Source: Asticcacaulis machinosus
GTDB taxonomy: Bacteria > Pseudomonadota > Alphaproteobacteria > Caulobacterales > Caulobacteraceae
DNA: 64,000 nucleotides
Direction of reading: 5' to 3'
Assembly (NCBI RefSeq): GCF_028550435.1
Contig: NZ_JAQQKV010000002.1
Span: 496,001 to 560,000 of the forward strand
The notes beneath the pieces were generated by a model. That model was not told where the DNA came from. It saw only the letters and a list, made by a program, of their open reading frames with translations, and searched no databases. Shown in pieces: positions 51,363 through 60,763 of this stretch (position 1 is its first letter; every line of letters starts with the position of its first letter). The position numbers and the translations under genes are program-made.

Positions 51363-52658
51363 GTGACCAGCGAAGTTTTATTGATGAACCTTGAAGCCGT
51401 CGTTCTGGGGGCCGACAGCGCGGTCACCATATCGGACGGCGAGGCTTATCGCGTATCGCAATCCGGCGTCGAAAAGATCTTCGTCATCGATGAAACCGCG
51501 CCCGTGGCGGCCATGATCTATGGCGGTGGCGATTTCGGCGGATTGCCGTGGAAGACGGTGTTTGGTCAGTTTAAACTTCAGCATAAGCCCGACATAGGTT
51601 CGGTCAAAGCCTATGCCAAATCGATGATCGCAGGCCTGTCCGACATTTCAGGGCTGGGCCTGACGCCCCATTCTGACGCCGAGCAGCAGAGTTTTTCGGC
51701 CTATATCCGCGGGTTTCTGCTCGATTATGCCGCCCATATGGTCAGTCTGGGCTGGGAGTTTGCCCGTCCCGTCAATACTGACATCGCCACACGGGCCCTA
51801 AGCGCTCTGCGTGAGGATATTCTGTTCGAAGCCATCGATCCGATCACCTCAGCGGATCACACCGGTAAGGCGCCCGACCCCGTGCCCCGCCGCCGGATCG
51901 AGGCCGGGCAATCCCTGACCGACTATATTTATGCCCACATCGGCAATACCTTAAGCGAGGAAATGGGCCGCATATTTGAGGGCGCGCAATATCCGGAATC
52001 ACTGATCCGTGAGGTGCTGAAACTGGCCGCCGAATCCCTGCTGCTGGAGTGGCTGCCGGAACATACCTATGGCTATACGACCGGCCTTGTAATCGCAGGT
52101 TTCGGGGCTGCCGATGCCCTGCCCGCTATGGTATCTCTGGAATTTATCGGCGCGTTTGGCGGCACGCTCAAATACCGCATCCTGCGCAGTGACAGCCCCA
52201 GCGCGGCCTCGGAACCCGTCATTGTTGAGACCTATGCTCAGGATGATCTGACCCGCGCCTTCCTGACCGGGGCCATGCCGGAATATGAGCACCATGCCCT
52301 GCACGCCACCGAAGATATTCTGCTGGCGGTTATCAAGGAAATCGGCGGCAGCATCGGCCAGACCAATCGCAAGCTGTCCGACGAACTGGTCAAGGCCCTG
52401 CGCCCCATCGCCCATATGGCCCCGCACGCCGGTCTGCATGTGGCGCGCATGGAACGCTGGCACCGGGTCAGCATGAAGCTGGGGCCCTTGCTGGATTCGG
52501 CCAATGCCGCCATTTTGGCCGACTATGCGCATAAGTTCATGGAATTGCCGGTGATCGAGCACGAACTGATGCGGGAGACCAGCGTAGCACGGCCGGTATC
52601 GATCCTCAGCCTGGAACGCGGCCGCTATCAGGCTTACCGCGACGGAGTGAAGCTATGA
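51363..52658 (+). CDS. Uncharacterised proteasome-beta-like (Ntn-hydrolase fold) protein
   Basis: 431 residues from GTG 51363, preceded by GGGGGAA. With the initiator Met removed, Thr is residue 1 and Asp is residue 17 (AVVLGADSAVT), the same spacing as the Thr1/Asp17 pair of proteasome beta subunits, HslV and Anbu. A Lys at about 37 (VEKIFVIDE) could play the Lys33 role. AAMIYGGGDFGGLPW follows where those enzymes have a glycine-rich strand. Unlike HslV or Anbu, a 350-residue C-terminal part follows with no recognised domain. An upstream TTG (51327) would hide Thr1. It is coupled to a 98-residue ORF by ATGA. Activity is inferred, not known. Confidence 0.6.
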   Translation: MTSEVLLMNLEAVVLGADSAVTISDGEAYRVSQSGVEKIFVIDETAPVAAMIYGGGDFGGLPWKTVFGQFKLQHKPDIGSVKAYAKSMIAGLSDISGLGLTPHSDAEQQSFSAYIRGFLLDYAAHMVSLGWEFARPVNTDIATRALSALREDILFEAIDPITSADHTGKAPDPVPRRRIEAGQSLTDYIYAHIGNTLSEEMGRIFEGAQYPESLIREVLKLAAESLLLEWLPEHTYGYTTGLVIAGFGAADALPAMVSLEFIGAFGGTLKYRILRSDSPSAASEPVIVETYAQDDLTRAFLTGAMPEYEHHALHATEDILLAVIKEIGGSIGQTNRKLSDELVKALRPIAHMAPHAGLHVARMERWHRVSMKLGPLLDSANAAILADYAHKFMELPVIEHELMRETSVARPVSILSLERGRYQAYRDGVKL

Positions 52659-52951
52659 ACATGACCGCAATCATTCAGTCGGCCCGCAAGCTGACCGCCA
52701 CGCGCAAAATCCTGCGCGAACTGATGCGCGAAACCGGCCCGCATGAAGGCGTGCGCCTGACGCCCGCCAAACGCCGCTTACAGGACATGTTCCGCAAAAA
52801 AACCTCACCCTTTGCCCTGAAAGCCGGTCAGGTCGAGGTGTGGCTGGAGGATATTCACCAGCATCATCCGTCCTTTTTCGATGAGGTTGAGGCCGCTAAA
52901 ACCGATACCGATAAAAAATCCGCGCTCAAGCAGCGAAGCGTTAGCGCATAA
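52655..52951 (+). CDS. Small basic protein coupled to the proteasome-like gene
   Basis: 98 residues, not recognised. The start overlaps the previous gene's stop as ATGA. It is basic and helical (ARKLTATRKILRELMRETGP, RLQDMFRKKTSPFALKAGQV), with no signal or membrane helix. The last ten residues (LKQRSVSA) lie in a repeat copy. It could be a partner or regulator of the proteasome-like protein by operon logic only. Confidence 0.65.
   Translation: MNMTAIIQSARKLTATRKILRELMRETGPHEGVRLTPAKRRLQDMFRKKTSPFALKAGQVEVWLEDIHQHHPSFFDEVEAAKTDTDKKSALKQRSVSA
52921..52948 (+). repeat. 26-base GCGCT-type repeat, copy at a gene end
   Basis: CGCTCAA...AGCGTTAGCGCA, matching copies at 62517-62542 and 62554-62579 with a few changes. 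It supplies the last codons of the small ORF at 52655. Confidence 0.6.
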
Positions 52952-53025
52952 ATAAAGCAGCCTGATCGTCACCAATATGTCAAACGTCGTGGTTAAGGCT
53001 TAGGCTCTGCCCAAGGATTACCACC

Positions 53026-55044
53026 ATGCCCCACACCCGCCGCACCCTGCTGAAAGCCGCCGCTGCGTTCGCTGCCTTTCCGGCCATTGCCCGCGCCCTT
53101 GATATTCCGGCGAAAGTCCGCACCGGAACCATCAAGGATGTTGAGTATATCGTCATCCTGATGCAGGAAAACCGGTCATTCGATCACTATTTCGGGGCGA
53201 TGAACGGGGTGCAGGGCTTTGGTGACCGCTTCCCGATTCCGGCAATTGGCAACCGCACTGTTTTTGCCCAGCCCCGTGAGGAAGATCAGGCACGCCTGAT
53301 TGCACCCTTTGCACTTAATACCACCAAAGATTTCCGCCTGATGCGGGTTGAGGGCACGCCCCACAGCTTTAAAGATGCGCAAGCGGCCTGGGATCACGGA
53401 CGGATGAGCAACTGGCCTGCCGCCAAGCACAACCATTCGATGGGTTATTTCACGCGCGAGGATATTCCGTTCCAGTACGCGCTGGCGGACGCCTTTACCC
53501 TCTGTGACGCCTATTTCTGTTCGATGCACTCCGGCACCAATCCCAACCGGGTGTTTCACTGGACGGGTAAAAACACAGGGCCTAATGGCCCGGTCATCGA
53601 CAACGGCTATGATGAACTGAAGAATGACCCCAAGGGGCACGGCGGCTATGACTGGACAACCTATCCTGAGCGCCTGAGCGCCGCCGGCGTGTCCTGGCAG
53701 GTCTACCAGAACATGAAGGACAACTTCACCGACAACCCTCTGGTAGGTTTCAAAACTTACCGGGCGGCGGACAAAGCCTCGGGCGGCAAGCTGGCTGAAC
53801 TGGCCACACGATCCGTGCGCACGCGCGATCTGGATAAACTGAAAGCAGACGTGCTGGCGGGCACCTTACCGCAGGTGTCATGGATCGTCGGCACCGCCGA
53901 AGGGTCTGAGCATCCGTCGACCTCTTCACCCGCGCAGGGGGCGGATTATACATCTAAGGTGCTAGATGCCCTGACCGCCAACCCTGAGGTGTGGGCCAAG
54001 ACCGTCTTCCTGATCAATTTCGATGAAAATGATGGCTATTTCGACCATGTGCCGCCGCCCGCACCGCCATCCCTGGATAAAGACGGAGCGCCACTCGGCT
54101 TTGCTGACGGGGCGGAACAGGAATACCATCAGGGCGATGACCAATACCGCAACCGCCCCTATGGCCTGGGGCCGCGCGTGCCGATGTATGTGATTTCGCC
54201 GTGGTCAAGGGGCGGCTATGTCGCTTCGGAAGTGTTCGACCACACCTCGGTCATCCGCTTTATCGAAGCCCGTTTCGGCGTGCATGAACCCAATATTTCA
54301 CCGTGGCGACGGGCCGTGTGCGGCGACCTGACCTCGTGTTTCGATTTCAAGACGCCCAATGATCAGCCGTTTTTTGCCGCCATGCCCCACACGACCGAAC
54401 GGGCCGATCGCGCCCGCAAACTTGGTGGCGAGACCATGCCCCCTTTGCCGGATGCCCTGATCGCCCCGGTTCAGGAGCAGGGTTTGCGCAAACGGCGTGC
54501 GACGCCGTACCGGATAGACTGTGATCTGCGCGGCGAGGCCGGTCTCAGGCGACTGGTTTTTATCAACTGGCAGCAAAGTTTACGCGCCGCCGTTTTTCAT
54601 CTTTATGACCTCAATAAACTGTATGATATCCCCAAGAGGTACACCATTGGTCCCGATGAGGACGCAAGCTATTCTGTGCCCAAAGGCAAGTTTGATCTCT
54701 GGGTGACGGGCCCCAATAGCTTCCATCGCCATTTTAAAGGCAGTGAAATACCCTTTTTCGCGTTCGTTGATGACCGAGGCCTGATCGTAAAAAATGAAAC
54801 CCACCTGCCGTTAAAGCTTAGCTGCCGTGACAATGCCTATGGCCATGCACTGCGCTCCATAGAGATTGAACCGGGCGAAGGCGCTGAAATCACGGTGCCT
54901 CTGGTTCTGGCCAAAACCCATGGCTGGTACGATTTGACACTCAGTGTTGAAACCTACAGCCTGCGCCTTAGCGGTCATATCGAAGATGGTAAGCCATCGA
55001 TGTCCGATCCGGCCGCCTTTGGTCTGGCACGATTGCAGGTGTAA
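53026..55044 (+). CDS. Tat-exported phosphocholine-specific phospholipase C
   Basis: 672 residues. The Tat signal is residues 1-25 (HTRRTLLKAAAAFAAFPAIA). The alkaline-phosphatase-like phosphoesterase core begins EYIVILMQENRSFDHYFGAM with the conserved Asn-Arg-Ser-Phe-Asp-His. 'FINFDENDGYFDHVPPPAPP' follows near residue 330, with metal-binding residues. Two C-terminal DUF756 domains are visible. Such enzymes cleave phosphatidylcholine or sphingomyelin in the periplasm or outside. It follows the small ORF by 74 bases and has its own ribosome binding region (AAGGA). Confidence 0.9.
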   Translation: MPHTRRTLLKAAAAFAAFPAIARALDIPAKVRTGTIKDVEYIVILMQENRSFDHYFGAMNGVQGFGDRFPIPAIGNRTVFAQPREEDQARLIAPFALNTTKDFRLMRVEGTPHSFKDAQAAWDHGRMSNWPAAKHNHSMGYFTREDIPFQYALADAFTLCDAYFCSMHSGTNPNRVFHWTGKNTGPNGPVIDNGYDELKNDPKGHGGYDWTTYPERLSAAGVSWQVYQNMKDNFTDNPLVGFKTYRAADKASGGKLAELATRSVRTRDLDKLKADVLAGTLPQVSWIVGTAEGSEHPSTSSPAQGADYTSKVLDALTANPEVWAKTVFLINFDENDGYFDHVPPPAPPSLDKDGAPLGFADGAEQEYHQGDDQYRNRPYGLGPRVPMYVISPWSRGGYVASEVFDHTSVIRFIEARFGVHEPNISPWRRAVCGDLTSCFDFKTPNDQPFFAAMPHTTERADRARKLGGETMPPLPDALIAPVQEQGLRKRRATPYRIDCDLRGEAGLRRLVFINWQQSLRAAVFHLYDLNKLYDIPKRYTIGPDEDASYSVPKGKFDLWVTGPNSFHRHFKGSEIPFFAFVDDRGLIVKNETHLPLKLSCRDNAYGHALRSIEIEPGEGAEITVPLVLAKTHGWYDLTLSVETYSLRLSGHIEDGKPSMSDPAAFGLARLQV

Positions 55045-55047
55045 CTC

Positions 55048-55244
55048 CCTCCTCCCTACGAAGTGGGGAGGTGGCAGACCGCCTTCGGCGGGATGACGGA
55101 GGGGGATTAAGCTGGCGATAAATCAAACTCACACTAAACCATGTGCCCCACTGTTTACCCCATCCCCCCTCCGTCATTCTTCGCTGTGCTTGAACGCCAC
55201 CCGCTCCGGCGGCCCGGCCCCCATGCCTGCGGCATAGGGAGGAG
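55048..55244. repeat. Paired-hairpin intergenic repeat, long copy
   Basis: Left: CCTCCTCCC/AGTGGGGAGG, then GACGGAGGGGG. Right: CCCCCCTCCGTC, then GGGAGGAG. Halves face each other, with a 60-base spacer. Same family as 4094 and 39844. It lies between the phospholipase and pheS genes. Confidence 0.7.
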
Positions 55245-55319
55245 AAAGAAGCACTTTCCTCTTTATCCGCAGAAGTGTTTGCCTTAAACACACGCGACCT
55301 GTTTTAATCACGTGATGTC

Positions 55320-56393
55320 ATGAACACCTATTCCGCGTTACAAACTGAAATCGAGGCTGAGATTGCCGCAGCCAGCGACCTTACGGCGCTTGACGGCGTG
55401 CGGGTATCGGCCCTGGGCAAGACCGGCCGCATTTCCGGCCTGTTGAAGACGCTGGGCACTCTGCCGCCAGAGGAGCGCAAGGCCACGGGTGCTGCTATCA
55501 ATGCCATGCGCGATGCCGTGCAATCGGTACTGGATGCCCGCAAGGATGTGCTTGAGGCCGAACACCTGACCAAACGGCTGGAAAGCGAGCGCGTTGACCT
55601 ATCACTGCCGTCCGCCCCGCGCCCCAAGGGCGGCGTCCACCCGACCATGCAGGTCATGGATGAGATGATCGCCATCTTCGCCGATATGGGCTTTGAGGTC
55701 GCCGAAGGGCCGGACATCGAAGACGATTTCCATAACTTCACCGCGCTCAACTTTCCGGAAAAGCATCCGGCGCGGGAGATGCACGACACGTTCTTTTTCC
55801 ACCCCAACGAAGGTGGAGTCAGGAAACTGCTGCGCACCCATACCTCGCCGGTACAGATCCGCAGCATGATTTCGGGCAAGCCGCCGTTTCGCCTGATCGT
55901 GCCGGGGCGTGTCTTCCGCAACGATTCCGATCAGACCCACACCCCGATGTTCCATCAGATCGAAGGTCTGGTGATCGACAAAACCATCCATATGGGTCAC
56001 CTGAAATGGGTGTTCGATACCTTTATCGCGCGCTTTTTTGAGACCGACACAGTCATCACCCAGTTTCGCCCGCACCACTTCCCGTTCACCGAACCCTCGG
56101 CCGAAATGGATGTGCGCTATACCCGCAACGGCAATGAGCTGAAAATCGGTGACGGCGACAAGTGGATGGAAATCTTAGGCTCCGGCATGGTCCATCCGAA
56201 TGTCCTGACCGCCTGCGGGATCGACCCGAACGAGTATCAGGGCTTTGCCTTTGGCATGGGCGTCGATCGTCTGGCCATGCTTAAATACGGCGTGCCTGAT
56301 CTGCGCGATATGTTCGCCGCCGATACCCGCTGGCTCAGCCACTATGGCTTTAGCGGGTTTAACGCGCCAAACAGCGCAAGTGGCCTTTCCTGA
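55320..56393 (+). CDS. pheS: Phenylalanine-tRNA ligase alpha subunit
   Basis: 357 residues of the class II synthetase alpha chain. The N-terminal coiled coil (residues 1-90) precedes the catalytic domain. Motif 2 is [14 protein letters not shown] and [20 protein letters not shown] near residue 195; motif 3 is [20 protein letters not shown] near residue 317. It pairs with PheT; pheT starts 54 bases downstream. No leader peptide with Phe codons was seen upstream. Confidence 0.97.
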   Translation: MNTYSALQTEIEAEIAAASDLTALDGVRVSALGKTGRISGLLKTLGTLPPEERKATGAAINAMRDAVQSVLDARKDVLEAEHLTKRLESERVDLSLPSAPRPKGGVHPTMQVMDEMIAIFADMGFEVAEGPDIEDDFHNFTALNFPEKHPAREMHDTFFFHPNEGGVRKLLRTHTSPVQIRSMISGKPPFRLIVPGRVFRNDSDQTHTPMFHQIEGLVIDKTIHMGHLKWVFDTFIARFFETDTVITQFRPHHFPFTEPSAEMDVRYTRNGNELKIGDGDKWMEILGSGMVHPNVLTACGIDPNEYQGFAFGMGVDRLAMLKYGVPDLRDMFAADTRWLSHYGFSGFNAPNSASGLS

Positions 56394-56408
56394 TTTAGAG
56401 ATTTAAGA

Positions 56409-56440
56409 CGAGGGGCCGGGAGGCCCCTCGACCCCGGAAC
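56409..56440 (+). repeat. Strong hairpin between pheS and pheT
   Basis: CGAGGGGCC (56409-56417), GGGA loop, GGCCCCTCG (56422-56430), then ACCCCGGAAC. A near relative, also ending in GACCC-GGAAC, is at 62578-62606. It could modulate pheT expression; not proven. Confidence 0.6.
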
Positions 56441-56447
56441 ATAAGAT

Positions 56448-58829
56448 ATGAAATTCTCCCTAAGCTGGCTCAAAGATCACCTCGATACCGACGCCGATAT
56501 CAACGCGGTCGCCGACGCCATGACTATGGCCGGGCTTGAGGTCGAAGACATTCACGATCCGGCAAAGCTGCTGACGCCCTTTACTGTCGCCAAGGTCGTA
56601 TCCGCCGCTCAGCACCCGAACGCCGACCGTTTGCAGGTCTTGCAGGTCGATACCGTCGATGGCCGCAAAGAAATCGTCTGCGGCGCACCCAATGCCCGCG
56701 CCGGTCTGACCACCATCTATGCGCCGATTGGCGCTTACGTGCCGGGCCTTGATGTCACCCTGGTCGAAAAGCCGGTGCGCGGCGTCATCTCCAACGGCAT
56801 GATGTGCTCGGCATCCGAATTGCAACTGTCTGATGAGAGCGACGGGATTTTGGAACTGTCCGACGATCTGGCCGTCGGTACCCCGGCAGCGGTCGTTTTT
56901 GGCGCGGAACCGGTTATCGATTTCGAAGTCACACCAAACCGCCCTGACTGGCTAGGCGTGCACGGTATCGCCCGCGATCTGGCCGCCACCGGTTTGGGTA
57001 CGTTCACCGACAAAGCCATAGAGCCGGTCAAAGGCACCTTCCCGTCGCCTATTTCGGTTAAGGTCGATGGCGACGCCTGCCCCTATTTTTCAGGTCGCGT
57101 CATCAGAGGTGTGAAAAACGGCCCGTCGCCCAAGTGGTTGCAGGATAAGCTGACTTCGATCGGCCTCAAGCCGATTTCAGCTCTGGTCGATATCACCAAC
57201 TACCTGTCGTTTGACCGCGCCCGCCCACTGCACGTCTATGATCTGAAAAAGCTGTCCGGCAATGTGATTGAGGCCGGACTGTCAACCGACGGTGCCGAGG
57301 TTCTGGCGCTGGATGGCAAGACCTATAAACTCACCGCCGACATGTGCGCCATCAGCGACGCCTCCGGTGTGATCGGCGTAGGCGGCATCATGGGCGGCGA
57401 GTCGACCGGCGTGTCCGACGACACCACCGATGTGTTCCTTGAATGTGCCTGGTTCGATCCGATCCGCACGGCGCAAACCGGCCGCGACACCAAGATCACC
57501 TCAGACGCGCTTTATCGGTTCGCGCGCGGCGTTGATCCGGAATCGGTCGTGCCGGGTCTGGAGCTGGCCACCCGTCTGATTCTTGACCTGTGCGGCGGTG
57601 AGGCGTCTGAGGTTGTCGTGGATGGCGCGCCGCCCGCCCGCCGCCCTGACGTGACTTTTGATCCGGCCTATGTCGGCCAACTGACCGGCCTTGACGTCGG
57701 GCATGATCAGATTGAAACCATCCTGACCGCCCTTGGGTTTGGCGTCACCAAAGGCGCTGCGTGGACGGTGTCCGTGCCGTCCTTCCGCCGTGATGTGGAC
57801 GGTAAGGCCGATCTGGTCGAAGAAGTCGCGCGCATCTATGGCTTTAACAAAATCCCATCGACGCCTTTGCCGACGGTCGCGCCGAAAAATGGCGGCGTCC
57901 TGACACCCCAACAGGCCCGCGCCCGCACGGCCCGCCGCGCTCTGGCGGCGTTTGGCTATTCGGAGGCGGTCACATGGTCGTTTATGCGCAAGGATTGGGC
58001 CGAGGCTTTCGGTGGCGGCGACGACACACTGGTGCTGGCCAATCCGATCGCGTCAGAACTGAACTGCATGCGCCCGTCCGTCCTGCCCAACCTGCTCGAA
58101 GCCGCCGGTCGCAACGCGTCGAAGGGCTTTGCCGGGGCGCAACTGTTTGAAATCGGGCCGGTCTATTTCGGTGATGAACCTAACGACCAGAAAACGGTGA
58201 TTACCGCCATCAAAGCCCCCGCCAAAGTGCGCCACTGGTCGGCCACCGGCGAAGACGCCCTGTTTGCGCTGAAATCCGACCTGATGCGCCTGCTAGAAGA
58301 GATCAATGTGCCGACAGCCTCCCTTCAACTGGTGCAGGGGTCAAACTCTGCGCACTGGCATCCCGGCCGTTCAGCCCGCCTGCAACTTGGGCCCAAGCAG
58401 GTGCTGGCTGAATTCGGTGAACTGCACCCCAGTGTGTTGAAAACGCTCGATCTTGACGGCGCTTATGTCGGTTTTGAAATCCGCCTCGACCTGCTGCCGC
58501 AACCGAAAGCCAAGTCCGGCAAATCTAAGGGGGCGCTTAGCATCTCCAACCTGATGCCGCTGACCCGTGATTTCGCGTTTATCGCCGCAGACAGTCTGGC
58601 TGCCGGTGATCTGGTACGTGCCATCAAGGGCGCGGATAAGGTGCTGATTTCCGACGCTCAGGTGTTTGATATCTATAAGGGTGCGGGTGTCGCGGACGGT
58701 CAGAAATCGGTCGCGGTCGAAGTGACCCTGACGCCGCAGGATAAGACCCTGACCGACGCCGATATCGAGGCTGTCTCACAAAAAATCATCGCCGCCGCAG
58801 GCAAAATCGGTGCAACCCTTAGAGGATAG
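56448..58829 (+). CDS. pheT: Phenylalanine-tRNA ligase beta subunit
   Basis: 793 residues. Order: N-terminal EMAP-type tRNA-binding domain ([39 protein letters not shown]), B3/B4 editing domain near residues 210-370, B5 domain ([20 protein letters not shown] near residue 445), and core-like domain. The C-terminal FDX-ACB domain ([40 protein letters not shown]) is last. It assembles with PheS as alpha2-beta2. Confidence 0.97.
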   Translation: MKFSLSWLKDHLDTDADINAVADAMTMAGLEVEDIHDPAKLLTPFTVAKVVSAAQHPNADRLQVLQVDTVDGRKEIVCGAPNARAGLTTIYAPIGAYVPGLDVTLVEKPVRGVISNGMMCSASELQLSDESDGILELSDDLAVGTPAAVVFGAEPVIDFEVTPNRPDWLGVHGIARDLAATGLGTFTDKAIEPVKGTFPSPISVKVDGDACPYFSGRVIRGVKNGPSPKWLQDKLTSIGLKPISALVDITNYLSFDRARPLHVYDLKKLSGNVIEAGLSTDGAEVLALDGKTYKLTADMCAISDASGVIGVGGIMGGESTGVSDDTTDVFLECAWFDPIRTAQTGRDTKITSDALYRFARGVDPESVVPGLELATRLILDLCGGEASEVVVDGAPPARRPDVTFDPAYVGQLTGLDVGHDQIETILTALGFGVTKGAAWTVSVPSFRRDVDGKADLVEEVARIYGFNKIPSTPLPTVAPKNGGVLTPQQARARTARRALAAFGYSEAVTWSFMRKDWAEAFGGGDDTLVLANPIASELNCMRPSVLPNLLEAAGRNASKGFAGAQLFEIGPVYFGDEPNDQKTVITAIKAPAKVRHWSATGEDALFALKSDLMRLLEEINVPTASLQLVQGSNSAHWHPGRSARLQLGPKQVLAEFGELHPSVLKTLDLDGAYVGFEIRLDLLPQPKAKSGKSKGALSISNLMPLTRDFAFIAADSLAAGDLVRAIKGADKVLISDAQVFDIYKGAGVADGQKSVAVEVTLTPQDKTLTDADIEAVSQKIIAAAGKIGATLRG

Positions 58830-58956
58830 CCTGTTTATAAGGATAGCATTCGGAATATAGGCTTAACGGCAACCATATATCCCATATGTTGAAAATCCTT
58901 AACCTTTGCGTGCCAGCCTCCTAAGCCTATGTGTCAGCATATGGGGCGCGGGGCAA

Positions 58957-60753
58957 ATGGACAGGTCGGAAACAACATTCCCTGAGAATGACAGCCGTGG
59001 TGCGGACGATCCCGCGCCGCCTGAGATCGCGAGTACAGTCGCGTCGGATATACATCCGGCCGCTGTCGCTATCGCTTCGGCCTCCCTGCTCTTGTCCGCA
59101 TGTGGTGGCGGGGGCGGAGGCGGCGGAGGCGGCGGAGGCGGCTCTGGCGGAGGCGTCAGTCCCCCACCCCCACCGGTCGCGCAAGTCACCACCTCACAGG
59201 CCGCGCGGTTTCTACTTCAGGCGCAGTTTTCGGCCTCTGAATCCGATGTCAGCAATGTCCAGTCATCAGGCATTTCCGGCTGGCTCGATGCCCGCATGAA
59301 CGAGGCGCCGGGGCCGACGGGCGTGGCCTGGCTCGATTCCCGCGGCCACAATGCCATCACCTCTGAGCAGACTTACTTTAATCCGGTGTTCGGCGACTGG
59401 ATGATCTGGAATCAGGTACTGACCAGTCCCGATCAACTCCGTAAACGCATCGCTTTGGCCCTGTCCGAGCATTTTGTGGTGTCGCTCAACCCCATTGACG
59501 GCTTTTATCCACCCTATTGCATCGCCGCCTACTGGGACATGCTGGCCAAAAACGCCTTTGGCAATTTCCGCACCCTGCTGGAGGACGTGACCTTAAGCGT
59601 AGCTATGGGCATCTATCTCAACACGCTCGGTAACCAGAAGGAAAACGCGCAAGGCCGGCAGCCTGACGAGAACTATGCCCGTGAGGTGATGCAGCTTTTC
59701 ACCCTTGGCCTTTATCAGCTCAATAACGATGGTTCGATAAAGACCGACCTGTTAAGTGGCGCAAAGCTGGAAACCTACGCCCAATCCGATGTCACCAATC
59801 TGGCGCGAGTCTTTACCGGCTATGTGCGTGACGATACCGGTGTGGTCAACACCACTGTAGCCTGGGCCAGCTATCCGATCCCCAATACGCGCCATGCTAC
59901 CAATCCGATGCGCCTGAACGCCAACCGGCATTCGATGCTGGCGGTTAATTTTCTGGGCACCAGCATCCCCGCAAATACCGAAGGTACGGCGGCACTCAAA
60001 ACCGCGCTTGATGCCCTGTTCAATCATCCCAATGTCGGGCCTTTCTTTGCCCGCGCTATGATTCAGCGGCTAGTGACGTCAAACCCAAGTGCCGCCTATA
60101 TCAACCGTGTGGCGTCGGCGTTCAACAATAATGGTTCCGGCGTGCGCGGCGATCTCAAGGCCTTCTGGAAAGCGCTGTTTACCGACCCGGAAGCCCTGAC
60201 CGTACCCACCGGTGACACGGCGGGTAAGCTGCGCGAACCGATGATCCGGTTTATTCAATTGCTGCGCACCGCCGGTTTTACGTCCTGGAGCGGTAAGTAC
60301 GAAGTCTACGACCTGACCAATCCTGATTTCGGGCTGGGCCAGAGCCCGCTACGCTCAGGGTCAGTGTTCAACTTCTTCCGTCCCGGTTATATCCCGCCCA
60401 ATACGACGCTGGCCGACCGCAATGTCGTGGCGCCGGAGTTCCAGTTGGTCAACGAAAGCTCGATCGCCAGCTATATCAACTTCACCCTGCACGTCATGAA
60501 GAACGGTTATGCCGACATCGACCTGAACTATACCCGCCCGCTGACGATGGTGACGGATACCACGGCGCTGGTGAACTGGCTGAACCTTTACATGGCTGGC
60601 GATCAACTATCGCCGGCGACGATCAGCCTGATTAAAACCGCGCTTGATTCCGTGCCGGTCAGCGCCACCTCGACCGATGCCCAGAAACTCGACCGTATGT
60701 GGTCGGCCTTCCTGCTGGTGATCGCCAGCCCTGAATATCTGATCCAGAAGTGA
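58957..60753 (+). CDS. DUF1800 family secreted protein
   Basis: 598 residues from ATG 58957. The N-terminus is unusual: about 35 polar residues, then a hydrophobic stretch ending in a lipobox-like LLLSAC and a run of about 15 Gly. The DUF1800 region begins QAARFLLQAQFSASESDVSN and contains 'NYAREVMQLFTLGLYQLNND', typical of the family. The family is often paired with DUF1501, as here (next gene, 10 bases away). It is probably exported, perhaps anchored at the envelope; function unknown. An upstream TTG (58906) is in frame but unlikely. Confidence 0.85.
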   Translation: MDRSETTFPENDSRGADDPAPPEIASTVASDIHPAAVAIASASLLLSACGGGGGGGGGGGGGSGGGVSPPPPPVAQVTTSQAARFLLQAQFSASESDVSNVQSSGISGWLDARMNEAPGPTGVAWLDSRGHNAITSEQTYFNPVFGDWMIWNQVLTSPDQLRKRIALALSEHFVVSLNPIDGFYPPYCIAAYWDMLAKNAFGNFRTLLEDVTLSVAMGIYLNTLGNQKENAQGRQPDENYAREVMQLFTLGLYQLNNDGSIKTDLLSGAKLETYAQSDVTNLARVFTGYVRDDTGVVNTTVAWASYPIPNTRHATNPMRLNANRHSMLAVNFLGTSIPANTEGTAALKTALDALFNHPNVGPFFARAMIQRLVTSNPSAAYINRVASAFNNNGSGVRGDLKAFWKALFTDPEALTVPTGDTAGKLREPMIRFIQLLRTAGFTSWSGKYEVYDLTNPDFGLGQSPLRSGSVFNFFRPGYIPPNTTLADRNVVAPEFQLVNESSIASYINFTLHVMKNGYADIDLNYTRPLTMVTDTTALVNWLNLYMAGDQLSPATISLIKTALDSVPVSATSTDAQKLDRMWSAFLLVIASPEYLIQK

Positions 60754-60763
60754 GGCCGTAAAC

